From NCBI GenBank assembly GCA_964017195.1, contig OZ024895.1, positions 18,131,034-18,195,033 of the forward strand: a stretch of 64,000 nucleotides of DNA. The letters run 5' to 3'. Source of the DNA: Siderastrea radians. Its lineage: Eukaryota > Cnidaria > Anthozoa > Scleractinia > Rhizangiidae. How positions within the stretch are numbered: position 1 is the first letter of the stretch; every line of letters starts with the position of its first letter. This document shows positions 43,307-57,100 of the stretch, piece after piece. Made by a program: the position numbers and the translations under genes. The notes beneath the pieces are model-generated. The model was not told the DNA's origin and searched no databases. It saw nothing but the letters and a program-made list of their open reading frames with translations.

Positions 43307-46300
43307 GTAAGTTTACGTCAGAAGTAATCACCGTTTGAAAGCCGCTGATGAATGTTTTTCACGATTCCCCAAAGATGCTAGTCTTAGATGTTAGAATGTG
43401 CTATTATAACAATTTTACACAGTGAGCATACGTTATTTCAAGCATTGACAGTGGCCTTGGCTGATTAGACATAAACGCAACTAAAACGCTAAGCACCGGT
43501 TTTATTGACTTTCGAATTTGTTTTAATATAGTTTTTCTGTATCGTCTGTTTTTCACAAGCCTCTGTCTTCAGAGGTTTGTGTAGTACCATATTTTGAAAA
43601 GGCTCATAAATGCAAAAACTGCAACGTGCCATTTTTGAAAAATGTTTCTGTCTTCCAAACAGGAGTCTATGTTCCCACTGTTCCCTAATTTTATCAACAG
43701 TATTTTCTTATTTATTTTACAATATCTACAGATTCTGCAAGCTTAAGCACATTCTCGAGTTCTGTCGCCTTTTCAAGCTCTTGTGGCTCTTGTGGTGGAG
43801 TTTTGTTACGAGGGCTTTCGAATATTACTTTGAATGTGATCATTTGGCAGCATAACGACGGTAATCTTTCATTGATCCATGTAATTCCAAGTGTATAGAA
43901 TACACTGGTCGACTTCTAACTAGTGAGACGCCTAGAAGTTACATGAGTGTTGTTGAACTAATTGGGCATGAAATAGGAATGCGAATACCAAACTGTTGGC
44001 ACCTACGCTGTCGAGTACGTCAAATTCGCCCCAACACACTTTAAATACATTTGTGTCTATGATAGAGTACTTATGAAGTTCATTTGATTGCAGCAATATA
44101 TAATGTTGAGCGACCAGGGTTCAAGTTTTGGTGTATCTGCAAGCACAGTAAGATTCTAAAATCGCCAGTAATGTTGCACTTTTTTTTCTTTTTTCTGCTT
44201 TGTTTTGGAAGACGCCCCTTTCCATGACGACCATGTTAAGGCAATATTACTTTGAACTTTGAATTTTAACAAAGGCACTTGCAGGTCGCTGAGATATTGT
44301 GCTACTGTTTTAGAATGACTAATCGGCGTACATCTTCATGGAACATACAAAGGTTCTGTGTTTTTGCAATAAAAAACAGAGGATACAGAAAAACTAATAA
44401 TAATAACAATCTTTATTGAGGATACCTACTACACTCGAAAGTGCTTTGCAGAAGGGTTCTCCTACTAGTTACAAAATGTTTTCTCTTTAAGGTATGTCCC
44501 TTGGAATTTACATGAGGAAGTAAAGGGTCATTTTAACTTTGAAGGCATATTGGATATCGCGTGAGTCTATTCTTAACACAAATGATTGTCCTTAAGAATG
44601 CGTTGTCATTATTGATGTTGCGCGCTATAGGCAAATAACGGTCTGATGCACACGCTCAATATGACAAATTTTATATACAGATAGCAAATCATAAAAACAA
44701 TTCTACCCGAACTACAATCTACTCAGACGTTTGCTCCGTTTGCTCCAATCTGAAAAACACTGCAGGAATTCTTACCCGTGGGAGGAGGGGGGGGGGGGAA
44801 CTCAACAGATGCCCAAGTAGGGAAGTGCGGCCCGTGTGTTTAAGCCCTGACCCTAAAAACGTAACTACTATCTGTAATAATCTTCCATGCGACTGAAACT
44901 TGTAATTCAATGACGTTGTTCATTGCCTCTATCCAATTTCTTTTGTCTTTGGCAAACAATAGAGCAATACTCTCGAGCATTCTCATGCTGAGATTCAAAA
45001 GGGACCGCAACATGCGGTAGCCTTTTTGTGCGTACAAAGCATCGAGGGTACCCAAATTTTTCGACCTACGTGGTGCAATAGGCGCTATTCCGTACGTTTT
45101 CTCCGTTTACTATAATCTGAAAAACACTGTTGCATGGGAGTCTTACACGGAGGGTGGGATACTCAACAGATGCTCAGGTTGGAAGGTGAGGCCTGAGTAT
45201 TAAGCCCTTTTAAGACACAAATCTCCGATTTTGCTACCTGATTAAGACAGAATTTTGATTGTTACAGAGCTTGTCTGAGACATTTAACCAAAATTCATAC
45301 GTTGTTGTTTTAGCCTAGAATGGAGTAACGATAAACTGCAGCTTATTTTAATTCATTGACAATTAGAAAACCATACCCCATTGGGCCGCATGTCCCCGTT
45401 AAGGCCAGATAAGGGAGTACGCCCCCATCCCCGGGAGGATTCTTACACGAGACTGTGAACCATTATGAGTGTTGAATTTGTGAACGAAAAGTTAGTATTT
45501 TAGCCAGTTATTTACGACTTCTTTTTCTACCTTCATTGGTCCGGCATAATTTCTTCATCTAAGCGTGCAATTTGTAGGCAGTTGCTTCTCTTATAGAGCG
45601 GCACCACTACAAGTGAATGGAAGCCGTTACATTTGTGTCCACACAGTATTGATAAAACCATGTACGGATCCCAAATGTTGCTGTCACGTTTTTTGGAGTG
45701 CCTGAGGCACCAAGCAATGTTCTTCTTTTGGCCATGTGGAAGTGGAAGTGATGACGGATGGTCACTAGTTTATTTACCGCTGACATAGAATTGAAAAAAA
45801 GAATCCCTTCGGCTGGCCAGAGAAGAACCACTCGTCATCCGACGTGTTTGACATTTAAACAGCAAACGCAAAAATCACAGGAGGAAGCTACTCATTTATG
45901 CTACTTTATACTCTGCCTTAAAAAGTTGTTTGTTTTTGGCAACGTCCTTTGTTTTCACCTTCTTTGTTCTTTCAGTCGTTTTGTCAAGCTAGCTGAGTCG
46001 GTTGGTTTATATGTAATTGTTCGTCCAGGACCTTTTATTTGTGCAGAGTGGGAGTTAGGAGGATTTCCAAGGTAGGTTCAACTAAATTAACATTTACTTT
46101 AAGAACCGGTTGATTAGCCCAACGTTTTGCCCAGACTTTTCATCTCAAATCGAGTGTACAGCGTATTCTTGCAAAAGCACCAGAAATCTACAACCAGTTC
46201 ATGTAATTCCCTACAAAAAAAAAAACACTTTTCGTGACGTCGTATGGACCAGTGACCACGCTTCGATTGTAAGCAAAACGTGCAGTTGCTGAGAAGCTAA

Positions 46301-49300
46301 AACCGTCTGAAACATCCCACACGTCAATTTGTCCCTTTAAAAACAAGAAGGCGTTTGGGAACCAATCCAAATTGCCGCAATGGTTCAATTTAACGCCCTC
46401 TTTCCAGCGCCCCCTTCCAGCGCCTCCTTCCACGGCACGAAGTGGTAGTCAGAGTCCAATAAGCGCCCCCTTCTAATAAGCGCGCCCCTTGAGTGCCGTT
46501 TTGTTAATAAACGCCCCTTTATCAATGACCATCCCCCTTACAGTAAATTGTAGGGTCGTCTTTCTCATCTGAAAGTAATATTGAAGATATTGTCTTGAAA
46601 TAGACAAGCGTATGCTATTCTGAACGATTCAAATCCGTATATCGTTCCAGTTGTTGCGTTCGATTGTACTGTTATGTCAAAACGGAAATAAGCACCCTCT
46701 CCAATATTCGCTCTCCCTTGAACTACCAAAAGTAAAGTGGCGCCAAAGGTGCTAAATCGAATGATTACGGTATGGTGTCGTCAAATAAATAAAAAAGCTG
46801 CTTTGTCGCATCGAAGATAATATCCGAAGTTAGTCAGTTAGCAAGTTTGAGTTTTCATGAAAAGTATCCAAAGTACACGTTTTTAAAAATCGAGAACGTT
46901 TCATAGATACGTCTGTATGTCAAAAAGCCTATGCCTGGTAACCAACGAAACTCTGTAGAATGTCTGGTTCGTTAGAAGCCATTTGTTCCACCCCTATTCC
47001 ACCGATTGTTTCCACACTTGGTAGAAAAACCTTTTTAAGGTCCTTAATCGGATGGTGGACACAATTCAAACGAATTATTTCATTTTAGCAATTCTTTCCA
47101 TTTCCTCCACTTGTTTCAAAAGCGGTCAATGTTCGCGTTGCTTAATACGACAAGAGTAACTATTCCGCTTCCTTTTTTGAGCTTTCTCTGGGGAAAGGGG
47201 TTCACCTTCCTTGCAGCTGAAAAGGTCTAATTAGAAATGTTATTATTTTGTTAATTTATTGTAGCTGGCTCCTGCATGACCCAAAGATGGAATTGCGTTC
47301 AACATATCCTCCCTATCTCAAGGCTGTGGACAGACTTTTTAACAAGCTTTTCGAAATTTTGGTCCCTCTTCAGGTAATAGCACATTGGTCTGTTTAAGTT
47401 AATCACACCCCCGAACTCTGCCCTTGTACGTGTTCTTCGTTAACTCACTGTCTGCTTCACAAGACCTCTCTCCAGATACGGTTAAATAAATAGGTTCTGG
47501 TGACCTGTTTTGAAAGCCAACGAAACACAGTCCAGAGCGACTTGCACAAGCATTCCTTCCCCAAGAATAAATGCTTCTTCTCACTTCATACTACAAAAAT
47601 CTTCATAAGTGCGGGCACCAGTGAGTCACCATGCTCGTTACTCAAATCAGCCTGGTGAAACAAGATACTCACACTAATTCTAACAACTGCGCTCCTCCTA
47701 CAGTCACTCCTTGACTGCACGCTTGGGAAAAACGCGCGGGGGCTAGGAAGAGGGAAAACTAAAGGGCACGAGGATCGCTGGGAAGGGAAAAGCTTTTTAC
47801 ATTTTTCCCATCGTTCCCCGCGCTCCCGTTTTCTCTCTCCAGTGCTTTTTTCTTTCACCGGTGTTTACTAATAGGAGCCTCTGAGGAGGAAAGAGGCTGA
47901 CACCGGTACCAGAATCGATACCAGAAGGTCAATGTTATTACCCTGAGAGTGGTTTCAGGGTCACCCAATCAATCGTTTCGGTGGAAAACCCTGAAATAAC
48001 ATGGGAAAGCAGAAAACAAGATTTAAAGTATTTTCTTAATTTTCTTGTTGACTGCCCCAGACGTTTTTCAGGAGTATGTTGAAGTCACTGTGTTAAAATC
48101 TTTGGCAGGTTTTTCTTCAGTCGGTAAAATGAAAACTGAAGACGTACTTTGTGGGGTCCTTTTTCTTTTCAAGTAGTTAGAACAATTGGGACGGAAAATG
48201 CTTAATGTAGAGACTGTGTTGGTAAGAAAAACGCGTAACGTCGCGGTTGACAGCAAAGTGACTGTATCGCGTCACAAATGATTAAGAAAGCGGCTATCAA
48301 GTACTGCCTCGTCCCCAGGTGCCGGTTTAGCGCGGGCAAACAGGGAGCACGGGCACCGTATCCCACAAAGCCACGCGCACCATCATATATAGTAAGGAGG
48401 GAAGCCTGGGGACGAGACAGTATCAAGTATGGGTTGTCATTTATTAAAAAAAAATGGGTTGAGATGCCAGCAAGATTAGTATGACCGGTAGAAATAAAGA
48501 ATTGTTGATTGCGTTGGTTATGTAGAGCTTAGTTTAGTTAATGAGCTAATATCATGGAGACAGGTACATTGAGTAGCCCCGCAGCTCTTAAGGTACATTT
48601 GGATAGAAATTAATTTTCCTTGACAGGCATACTAATTAATATGTTTCGTCATTTAAGGTAAAGCGTGGTGGTATGTCTAGTTTTGTATAGACTGTCAGTT
48701 GTTTTAACTCTTTTAACTTTGTTTGTCAATTAAGAATGCTTTTTTTCGTACCTGAGAGACAATTGGTTTGGACAAAAAAGAATTTCGAAGTGTGCAGTTT
48801 TGTGCAGATAAGCGGTTTTTAAATGTTTTTAACATGGACATAACTGGGTTTCATGCCAGAAGGCTGTTGTGATTGGCAATTCTTTGGCTGTTGTGATTGG
48901 CAATTCTTTGGATGTTTTAGAAACAGTCCGGTCAAAATCATGCCGGCTTTCCTCAACATTGATGTCAGCTAAGATAATCACAGGTATGGGTGGCACGTGT
49001 ACAAGTGTATAAAATCAGTGGGATCAAATTTGCAATCAGAGGATCGAAATGCACCAATAACAGCGAACCAACGTGCTACAAATAGCGACACGTAAACAAT
49101 CGACCTCATCGCCTGATAAAGACTAGCAGTATTGCAGTCGAAACGTCGCGATCAACAACTCAAAGCGATTCCATCGTGAGACAAATAAATAAACGTTCAT
49201 CTTTCCTATCTTACACCACGATGAACAATAAACGCATCTTTAATGACACAGAATAAGAATTTGTTGCTAACGTCATATTTTTCTGCTGATTTCAGTTCTC

Positions 49301-51153
49301 CCGGCGTGGTGGGCCGATCATAGCATTTCAGATTGAAAATGAGTATGCAAGCTATTCAGACAAGTTAAGCTCTGAATATATGGTTCACCTAAGAGACGTA
49401 AGATAATGTTTTTAATAATAGAATCTAAAAACGAGATTATAGAAATATTAATCTCTTGCCCTGTTTGAAAATTGTTCGCCTATTTTTTCTAGCTCTTAAA
49501 GCTATGGTCTGACTTCAAGGTGGCGCTACTTTATGAATTAAACGAACTGTTTTATATCAGAATGCAACACAACAACGACAACAACAAGCGAAGTCTTTTC
49601 TGAACTTTGAAGGATGAAAGTAGAATCAGCTTAGCCTGGTCACCCCTTGCCCTGAAACGCAGAAAAAAAAAACATGCACTCTCCCTAAACTAAATGTGAA
49701 AATGTGCAGTGATTCACGGCCGAAAATGGGTGAAAATAATACCCGAAAATTCCACATACAACACCCTCCTAAAATAACCCCCCTCCCTAATCCTAATTAA
49801 AGAATAAGCCTCAAATCCCTAAATGTAAGCTCTCGTTCTCTTAAAATTTAGGTTTTCCTGCTTTTTTAAAAAAGGTGTTTCAATAGTAAGTACTTTTTGA
49901 AACGTAAGACCCCTTTTGAAATGCGAACGTCCTCGAATACAGATAACGTATAGGGAAATTAAAAAAAAGGTTCGAGTTCTCGGGAGTTCGAGTCATCAAG
50001 GGACAGGATTCCTGCTGACACCACTGTCACATGTACTCTCACGGGAAGAACTGACACTTTTTCTTATTACACAACGCCAGGAAACTAAATAAATTGACAC
50101 TTAAAAGAATATTAGACACTTCGAAACTACATCCTGCGCAATTTATCGAAAATTGATTTCAAATAAATTCAGTGTTATGGAGTTTGTTTTGTCTCATGAC
50201 ACTTTGAGAAATGATGTTCGATTTATCAAGGGTAAAATTATAAAGAAAATTACTTAAAAGGGAAAGGAATTAAATTCAACTTAAAGGGAGGTTCGAATTA
50301 TTGAAGGTAATATTCACTAAATGTGTGGAGCAGATCCAGGGGAATTCAATTTTGGTTCGAGTTAGCGCGATCTTCGAGTTAAAACCGAGGGTTTGAGTTA
50401 CCGGGAGACGACTGTATGTATATTTGCTTTCCCCCTAATACTACGTTTCTTGCCTATGGCTGCATAAACGTCATGTCTTATTAGGTGATGATGACCCTTG
50501 TGCTGGTTTTTAGGTCATGCTCAAGGAAGGTGTTTCAGAACTGATGTTTACGTCTGACAATTTGTGGGAGATGGAACAGAAGAAGTATGAACTACCAGGA
50601 GGTACATGCATTTATTTTGCGAAACATGTGCGCTTGCCTGCTAAATGTGTTCTTTTGTGATGGTTAAAATTCGATATTTTGTTTCTATCAGGAACAAAAA
50701 CTAGAGCTCTTCAAACTATAGAGCTCTTCTGTCGAAGGCGCTCTCGTGTGATAGGTTGCCCAAGCAAATTTGATTTTCACAACAAATATTACGTTCGAGG
50801 GCTTATATGAAGTTCGAACATCAAATTTTCCGAGGCCGAACCTATCACACATAGGGCCTGAGACAGAAGGTCTCTATTGTTTCTATTGCACAACGCTAAA
50901 TTTTGAGCAAAAATTGCGAAAAATGGGCAACATTTGCTGATAGGCGCCCGCTGAGGATAGACACTATCGCGTCACGTGATCGATTTCGACCAATGGGAAG
51001 ACGCCAAAATTTAGCGTTGTACAATAATTATTCCGAGGGTGGAGTCAACGTTCTTGGTATAAGCCATTCTTTTATGATAGAAAACGAATGGTATATGTGC
51101 ATTAGAATCTGTTCAGGCAAAAACAAACATTGCATGGATAAAGAAACAGCAGC

Positions 51154-51187
<34 letters not shown>

Positions 51188-54100
51188 TAAACACTGGAAA
51201 AAGAAAAAAAATGTGTTAGTAGTTCCACATCCAGCACATACAGAGTTCGGTTCAACTGGGGAAATAATATGGTATAGTAATCCATCACTAACATTACTTC
51301 CCGCCTAAAAAATTTGACCCGCACCGCAAAGTTCTGACCAGGGGCTTTTCTGGGGGGGTGGGGGGAGGTTGTACATTATATGTAACTTGCTGTCTTGTTG
51401 CTTAAATCTTGGTGATCCATTCTGATCGATTAACATGCGTAGCTCTTCATTTTCTGACAATTTGATTGAACCTGAAGAGGCCATTCGCCTGTCTGCTTAT
51501 TTGCAGTGATGAAGACTGCCAATTTGCAGAAGGATGAAGTTGATTCTCTCAATAGGCTCGGAAAGTTACAGGTGAACAGGTTTTTAACGAAGTATGTATA
51601 CATAACTAAGCTTCCAAAAATTTTCGGACGTTTTAATTTTCGGACAAAGATGACAAAACAATATGTCCGAAATACTAAGTTGCCTAGCTTTATCTGCAAA
51701 CAGTGTAGCAGATGCTGTTCGCATTTTAAAGACTTATGAGACCTCGGCGCTATCATATCACCATCTAAAATTATTATTCATAATTTTTTCACCGAGCTAG
51801 GAAATTTAATTGTAGTTTATGCGTGAAATAATTATTTTTGGACAGCTACCGTCCAATAATTCGCTCACCATGACCGAGTGACGGGCTTATTCGGATATAG
51901 CAAAGTTTCTTACAAAAAACTTTCGGACTTATTTTCTTCACATCTCAGACGATTTTCTTGATCACTAAAACTACTTAAAAGCCTATATGCCTTTTAAGGT
52001 TTTGTGGTTAGTGTTACGTTGCAGAATCGATCGATTCACCATGGTAAATTGCACAATGGACAGAATTGAAGGAACGTTTTGATTGGTCTATAGGGTAGTT
52101 GATGAGTGCAGCCGCACGAATGACGCAATGAGGAGAAGTGCCACGAAGATTTTTAAACACACATCTAATTTTGTGCGGGTTAACCGATATCAAATCAATG
52201 TGTAAAACAAATAGATTTTATTTAGCCGTGCGTGTGTACTCTGAAAACGTCCAGAAGACGTCAAAACGTGATAAGAACATTAGTAACATTACTCTCCTGC
52301 GACTCGAAGCGTACTTCTTTGTTCTCACCACGTTTTGACGTCATCTGTGCGTTATCAGGGGATACACGCACGCCCAAATGGAGTCTAATTGTTATGTGGT
52401 TGTTTCTTTCTTTAGCCTGACAGGCCTTTGATGCTGGCAGAGTTCTGGCCTGGCTGGTTTGATAACTGGGGTGATGGGCACCACAAAATGGATCTAGAAA
52501 AGACTACTACAAGAATATCTAACGTTCTGAAAGCCGGAGCCTCCATCAATCTCTACATGTTTCATGGTACTAAGCAAATTACAGATTCATCATTTGATAA
52601 TCAGTAACCATTATTCTCCGAAGTGGAGGTGAGTAGTGGCGAATATCTACCACTTTTCACTGATACTGAGGTGAATAACTGTTTTAGTATACGCCAAACC
52701 AGTGGATAGCCAGCACAGCAAAGTTTTTTTTTTCTTAGAAATGAGAAAAAGTCCAGAATGATAATATCCCGAGTTTGAGTAGCGAATCAGGGCGCGCAAA
52801 ACACACTATCCACCTATCCACTTGTTTGCTTTAGTATATACTTAATAAATTATAGCCGAAACTTTGCAAATTCTGTATTGTAACGTTACCTACTATAAAT
52901 AAACAGCAGGCCCCCAGGAGCAGACAAGGTTCAAGGCGTTTGATGATAGTTTCATGTCATAGAAGTGGTTATCTAAGGTCCCCGGGGGAGGCACTTAAGG
53001 GAAGTTTGAGTGGGGATGTGCCGCCGAGGCCTTCAAACCCTAACCCTGTTTAAGACAAAATCCGTTCATTTCGCTACCCTGTTTAAGACAAGAGACCTTT
53101 ATATTTTGCTTGTGTTATGCGTTTTTTGTCTGCCTTGTTTTTCATTTCCCATAGAGAGAGGGTTTTTTTTTATATAAATGACATCATAGAATGAGATTTA
53201 AAACAATTGCTGGTACCCACATGCAGGTTTCAAGGCTTCCAGTCCAGAAAGACACCCTGTTCAAGACGCTAAATAGAGAAACTGTATACCCTATTTAAGA
53301 CGCAAGACCATGAAAACCATTCCTGTTGAGCAGCACATGCCCGTTTAGTCCAAATAAGGGATTGCCCCCTGGTTAAGGTCATACAATCTTGAAAAATTGC
53401 CGACTTTTAACAGTCGTCTTCAGCTGCGTTTTATGTTAAGAGTAAACATGTTTAAATGAAATACGTTGTTCACGTAAAATGTCAGTTTCAAACAGGCTTC
53501 ACGCCTGATTTCCATATAATTTATGCAGTTTTACGGAACGCGCATAAAATCTTGACGATTACTCTTTTAAAACGAATAAGTGCTGATAAGTGCTGTTGTA
53601 TATTTTCATCAGACCATATTTGAACTTAAAATTGTCTCATTGTAGCCCCAGTTAAAGATCTTTGGGACACTTGCTCCCTCTCAACCCTCGGTCGCTATAT
53701 TTTATGTGTTTCGTCTGACCTACATAGATCGAACCATCTCACGAGGTAGTTTCAATCATGCCCAGAATAAACATGTTTCGATCACGAATTCGCGCGATGC
53801 ACTGCCTAATGTGAAAAATTTGCTCAGTGAAAAACGTTTCATTCGTGATCATAGTAAACATAAGGCGCTTTCCATTCGACCAAAATTTCCTGTTTGAAAT
53901 TTCGAAAAATTCGCGTGGCAAATGGAACGGTAAATCCGCAAATTTTCTGGTTGGTTATACCAGCCCGGTTGGACCGAACCGTTCCATCCAGTTTCGGAGA
54001 GAAATTTCTAGAAATTTTATGACAGAGAGGTGATGGAAACCGAAATTTTTTCGAGTGGAACAGTAATTTCCGATCAGAACGGTCCAACCGGTTTTCAGGA

Positions 54101-57100
54101 ACGTTAGGACAACCTCACGAGGTATGCCCAAAATTCCAGAGGAGAATCAGGAGTCTGTACGTTTCCAGTGAAAAGTCAGTTTCTCTGAAGTCGCTAGTTA
54201 ATGTTTAATTAATTAATTTAAATACCTCTCAAAATGGCCAATATTTGTGAAAAGTATTTAGCAATTCCTAATCTTTATCGTTTTTGTCTTGATAGGAGGT
54301 ACAAACTTTGGCTTTATGAATGGAGCTATTCCTATATACTGGATACAGAAGTTCTCTTATCAAACTGCAGTCACATCATATGGTAACATTAACTACAGGA
54401 GTATTTACATGATACCTGGGCAACTTTCATTCCGGTACGAAACGAAGACTTTGTACCAGGTTTACCAATACACAAATTTTTTGGCGGTGCGAGTTTCATT
54501 CTGGAACGAAATGGTTAATAAGTGGCAACAATTCACCGAACGGAAAAAGATGGCAGATGTACATTTTACCACAATACCTTGCAAACCTAACACAGCCGAT
54601 AGGCATATATAAAGCTACATTTTTGCATAAATTTGTCCCCGTGCTAGCAACATTGTGTGTTCTAGGTTTGAAGTTTTTAGAACTTTTCCTTGCGTTTTTA
54701 TGAACGTTTTTAAGGGTTTTTACGCGCTACGAATTATTGGTAAATGGACCAGTCGCCATCTTTTTCGGTACGATGGATTGTCGCAAAAAAATCACTGTTG
54801 CGACAATTTTCGCGGTACCAGATGAAAACTTTACATCGCGTTCACATTAACCACTTTTATGGCGGTGTAATTTTTTTTGGAAAGAAATGGTAAAAATCAA
54901 AAGGAATGTAAAAGGAACTGTCATATCACGTTTACATGATACCGGAATGAGTTTTCATACCGAAATGAGAATCACGATATGGTACAGCAACCGGGCTCAA
55001 CTGCACCGGTATGCCTCGTACCATGGATATGAGAGTTTAAACCGGTGTCATGAAAACGAATGCAGAGCCACAAGAGGAAACTGGGATGACTTCGTAGCGG
55101 AATGAAAGGTAGTACCTGTTTCTTGTTAACATCCCCTAAGCATGCGTTACACGTTGTAGTCAGAGCTTTCGGAGGAGCGTTTTCACATCGAAACGAGTGG
55201 TCGTACCGCGTTGACACGTACGGGATGGAAAATGTTGATCCGGTACACAGCCGGTCCAAGCTCAGGATGAGAGAATATGCGAGAAATGTGACTCTTGCCT
55301 CACACCAAACCTGGATATAATGTTGCGTTATAACGGTTTGAATTATTAAGATCTGTATGGGAATGCAACGAATTTGTTTCAACTTTAAAGTCAAGTTACC
55401 TTGTTGCATTGTTGTATCCTTCGTCGTTTGCTAGCTTCTCAGACCGATTTCATGAAACAACGTTAATTTCTACCATTTAAGACAATTCCATTGTATTCCC
55501 ATACAAATCTTTATAATTGAAACCGTTGTAACACAGCACCTCCAGATATGCTGCCAGGCAAGAGTCACTTTTCTCGCGTCAGTGATTCTCCTAACTTGAG
55601 CTTGGGCTGCCTGTGTCCGATACGGCAACCGGGGTGAACTAGCACCCGTACGACTCGTACTGGTATGAGATTTTGTGCTGGTTTCATGCAAACAAATACA
55701 GAGCCACAGCGCGAACTAGGGTGAACTCTTACCGGTATGAAAGTCATACCAGCATTATGTAAACACTCACCATGACTCCATAAATTACAGTCACCTGGGT
55801 CATAATTGCAATTTTAGAAGTTGGACGAAACGCGGACTACAAAGACCTTACCCATACGCTGTCTAAAAAATTGTGATTATTGTTCTAATTTACGTCTTAA
55901 ATGAAAGAGACGATCCTCCCTAAACGTCGTCGCCGTTGGGAATCCCAGTGTTCTCACTCCCTGTTGAGGGTTCCACAGGAAAACAATGTGAATCGGTAAT
56001 CAAACCTTTCTTGTAACTTCAGGAGAACAATTTGTAACACTAGAGACGAAGAATTCGTTGTAAACGACATTACGATCTGATCAAAGCAAATCTTTTGTAA
56101 CGAAAGAGTGTATCCCTTATGAAGTTATAAACAATTAAAAAGGCTCGTAAGCCATCGAAGTAAACGATTATAGAACTCAAGGTAGCAGCCTTGAAAGGAA
56201 AGATTTAAACTTTTTTATCAGTGTTGTAACCAGCGTTCCTCCCATTCTTAAGTGAGAAAGAGTACTATAACTTACAAAATGCATTCCAGCATTCCAAAGG
56301 GCTGTAGCTGTTGCTGTTGTATGTCTCTGCACAGAGCGCTTTTCAAATGACTATCCTAAAACCAAAACCAAAGTAATTACCCCAGCCAATCACAACAAAC
56401 ACAAATTACCCAATGAACCAATCAGAACTCGAAGTAAATACATGTAACCGGCGCCAAGCGCGGGAAAACGCGTGCGAGCAAGTCGCGATTGATTTGAGTT
56501 TTACTTCTGATTGATCGCGAAAGTGGCGCAAGTTTTTTAAACCAATCACAGAGCGAAGTAAAGCAAAACGCAAAACCAAAGCAAAACGCGAATTACTCTC
56601 GACACTCAATTGAAAACCGCTCTAGTGTTCACTTTCGTGTTTAATTACTGATTGCAAGTGGTCCGCTCCTTTTTTTGCTTGTAGATTACGATGCTCCTTT
56701 GTCAGAGGCTGGTGACATCACAGAGAAGTTCCAAGCTTTAAGGAAAGTTTTTAAGCAGTACAACCCCAAGACTGAAGACGAAGGTTAGCCGGGCTTAGAT
56801 ATTGTGATTACAGCAAATTTTCCATGTGTTCTTTTCTAAAGAAAAAAGAAAACATTTTGTCGGTGCCTCTAGTAGAATGCTGCAACACGTGTCACTGAGG
56901 CCTCGCGTTCCCCAGAGATGCGTAATGGGTTCAACTCGAAATGCCAAAAATTAGTTGGTCTCTGGTAATGTTTCCATAACACTCCCTAGAAACACACGCT
57001 TTAAGAGGGCACTCTTGTTGGAGTTTTATGAAATGAGTTGTGAGTTAGAAATAAATAAATAAATAAATTTATTCATTTATTTTAATATTCATTATTTTAA

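Noticed and set aside
51028..51324. Valine-rich minus-strand frame
   Set aside because: It is the reverse translation of the AAC microsatellite in intron 6.
54383..54612. Extension of galactosidase exon 9 in the same frame
   Set aside because: Similarity to GH35 stops at TSY and a GTAACA donor joins in phase to DYDAP at 56685.
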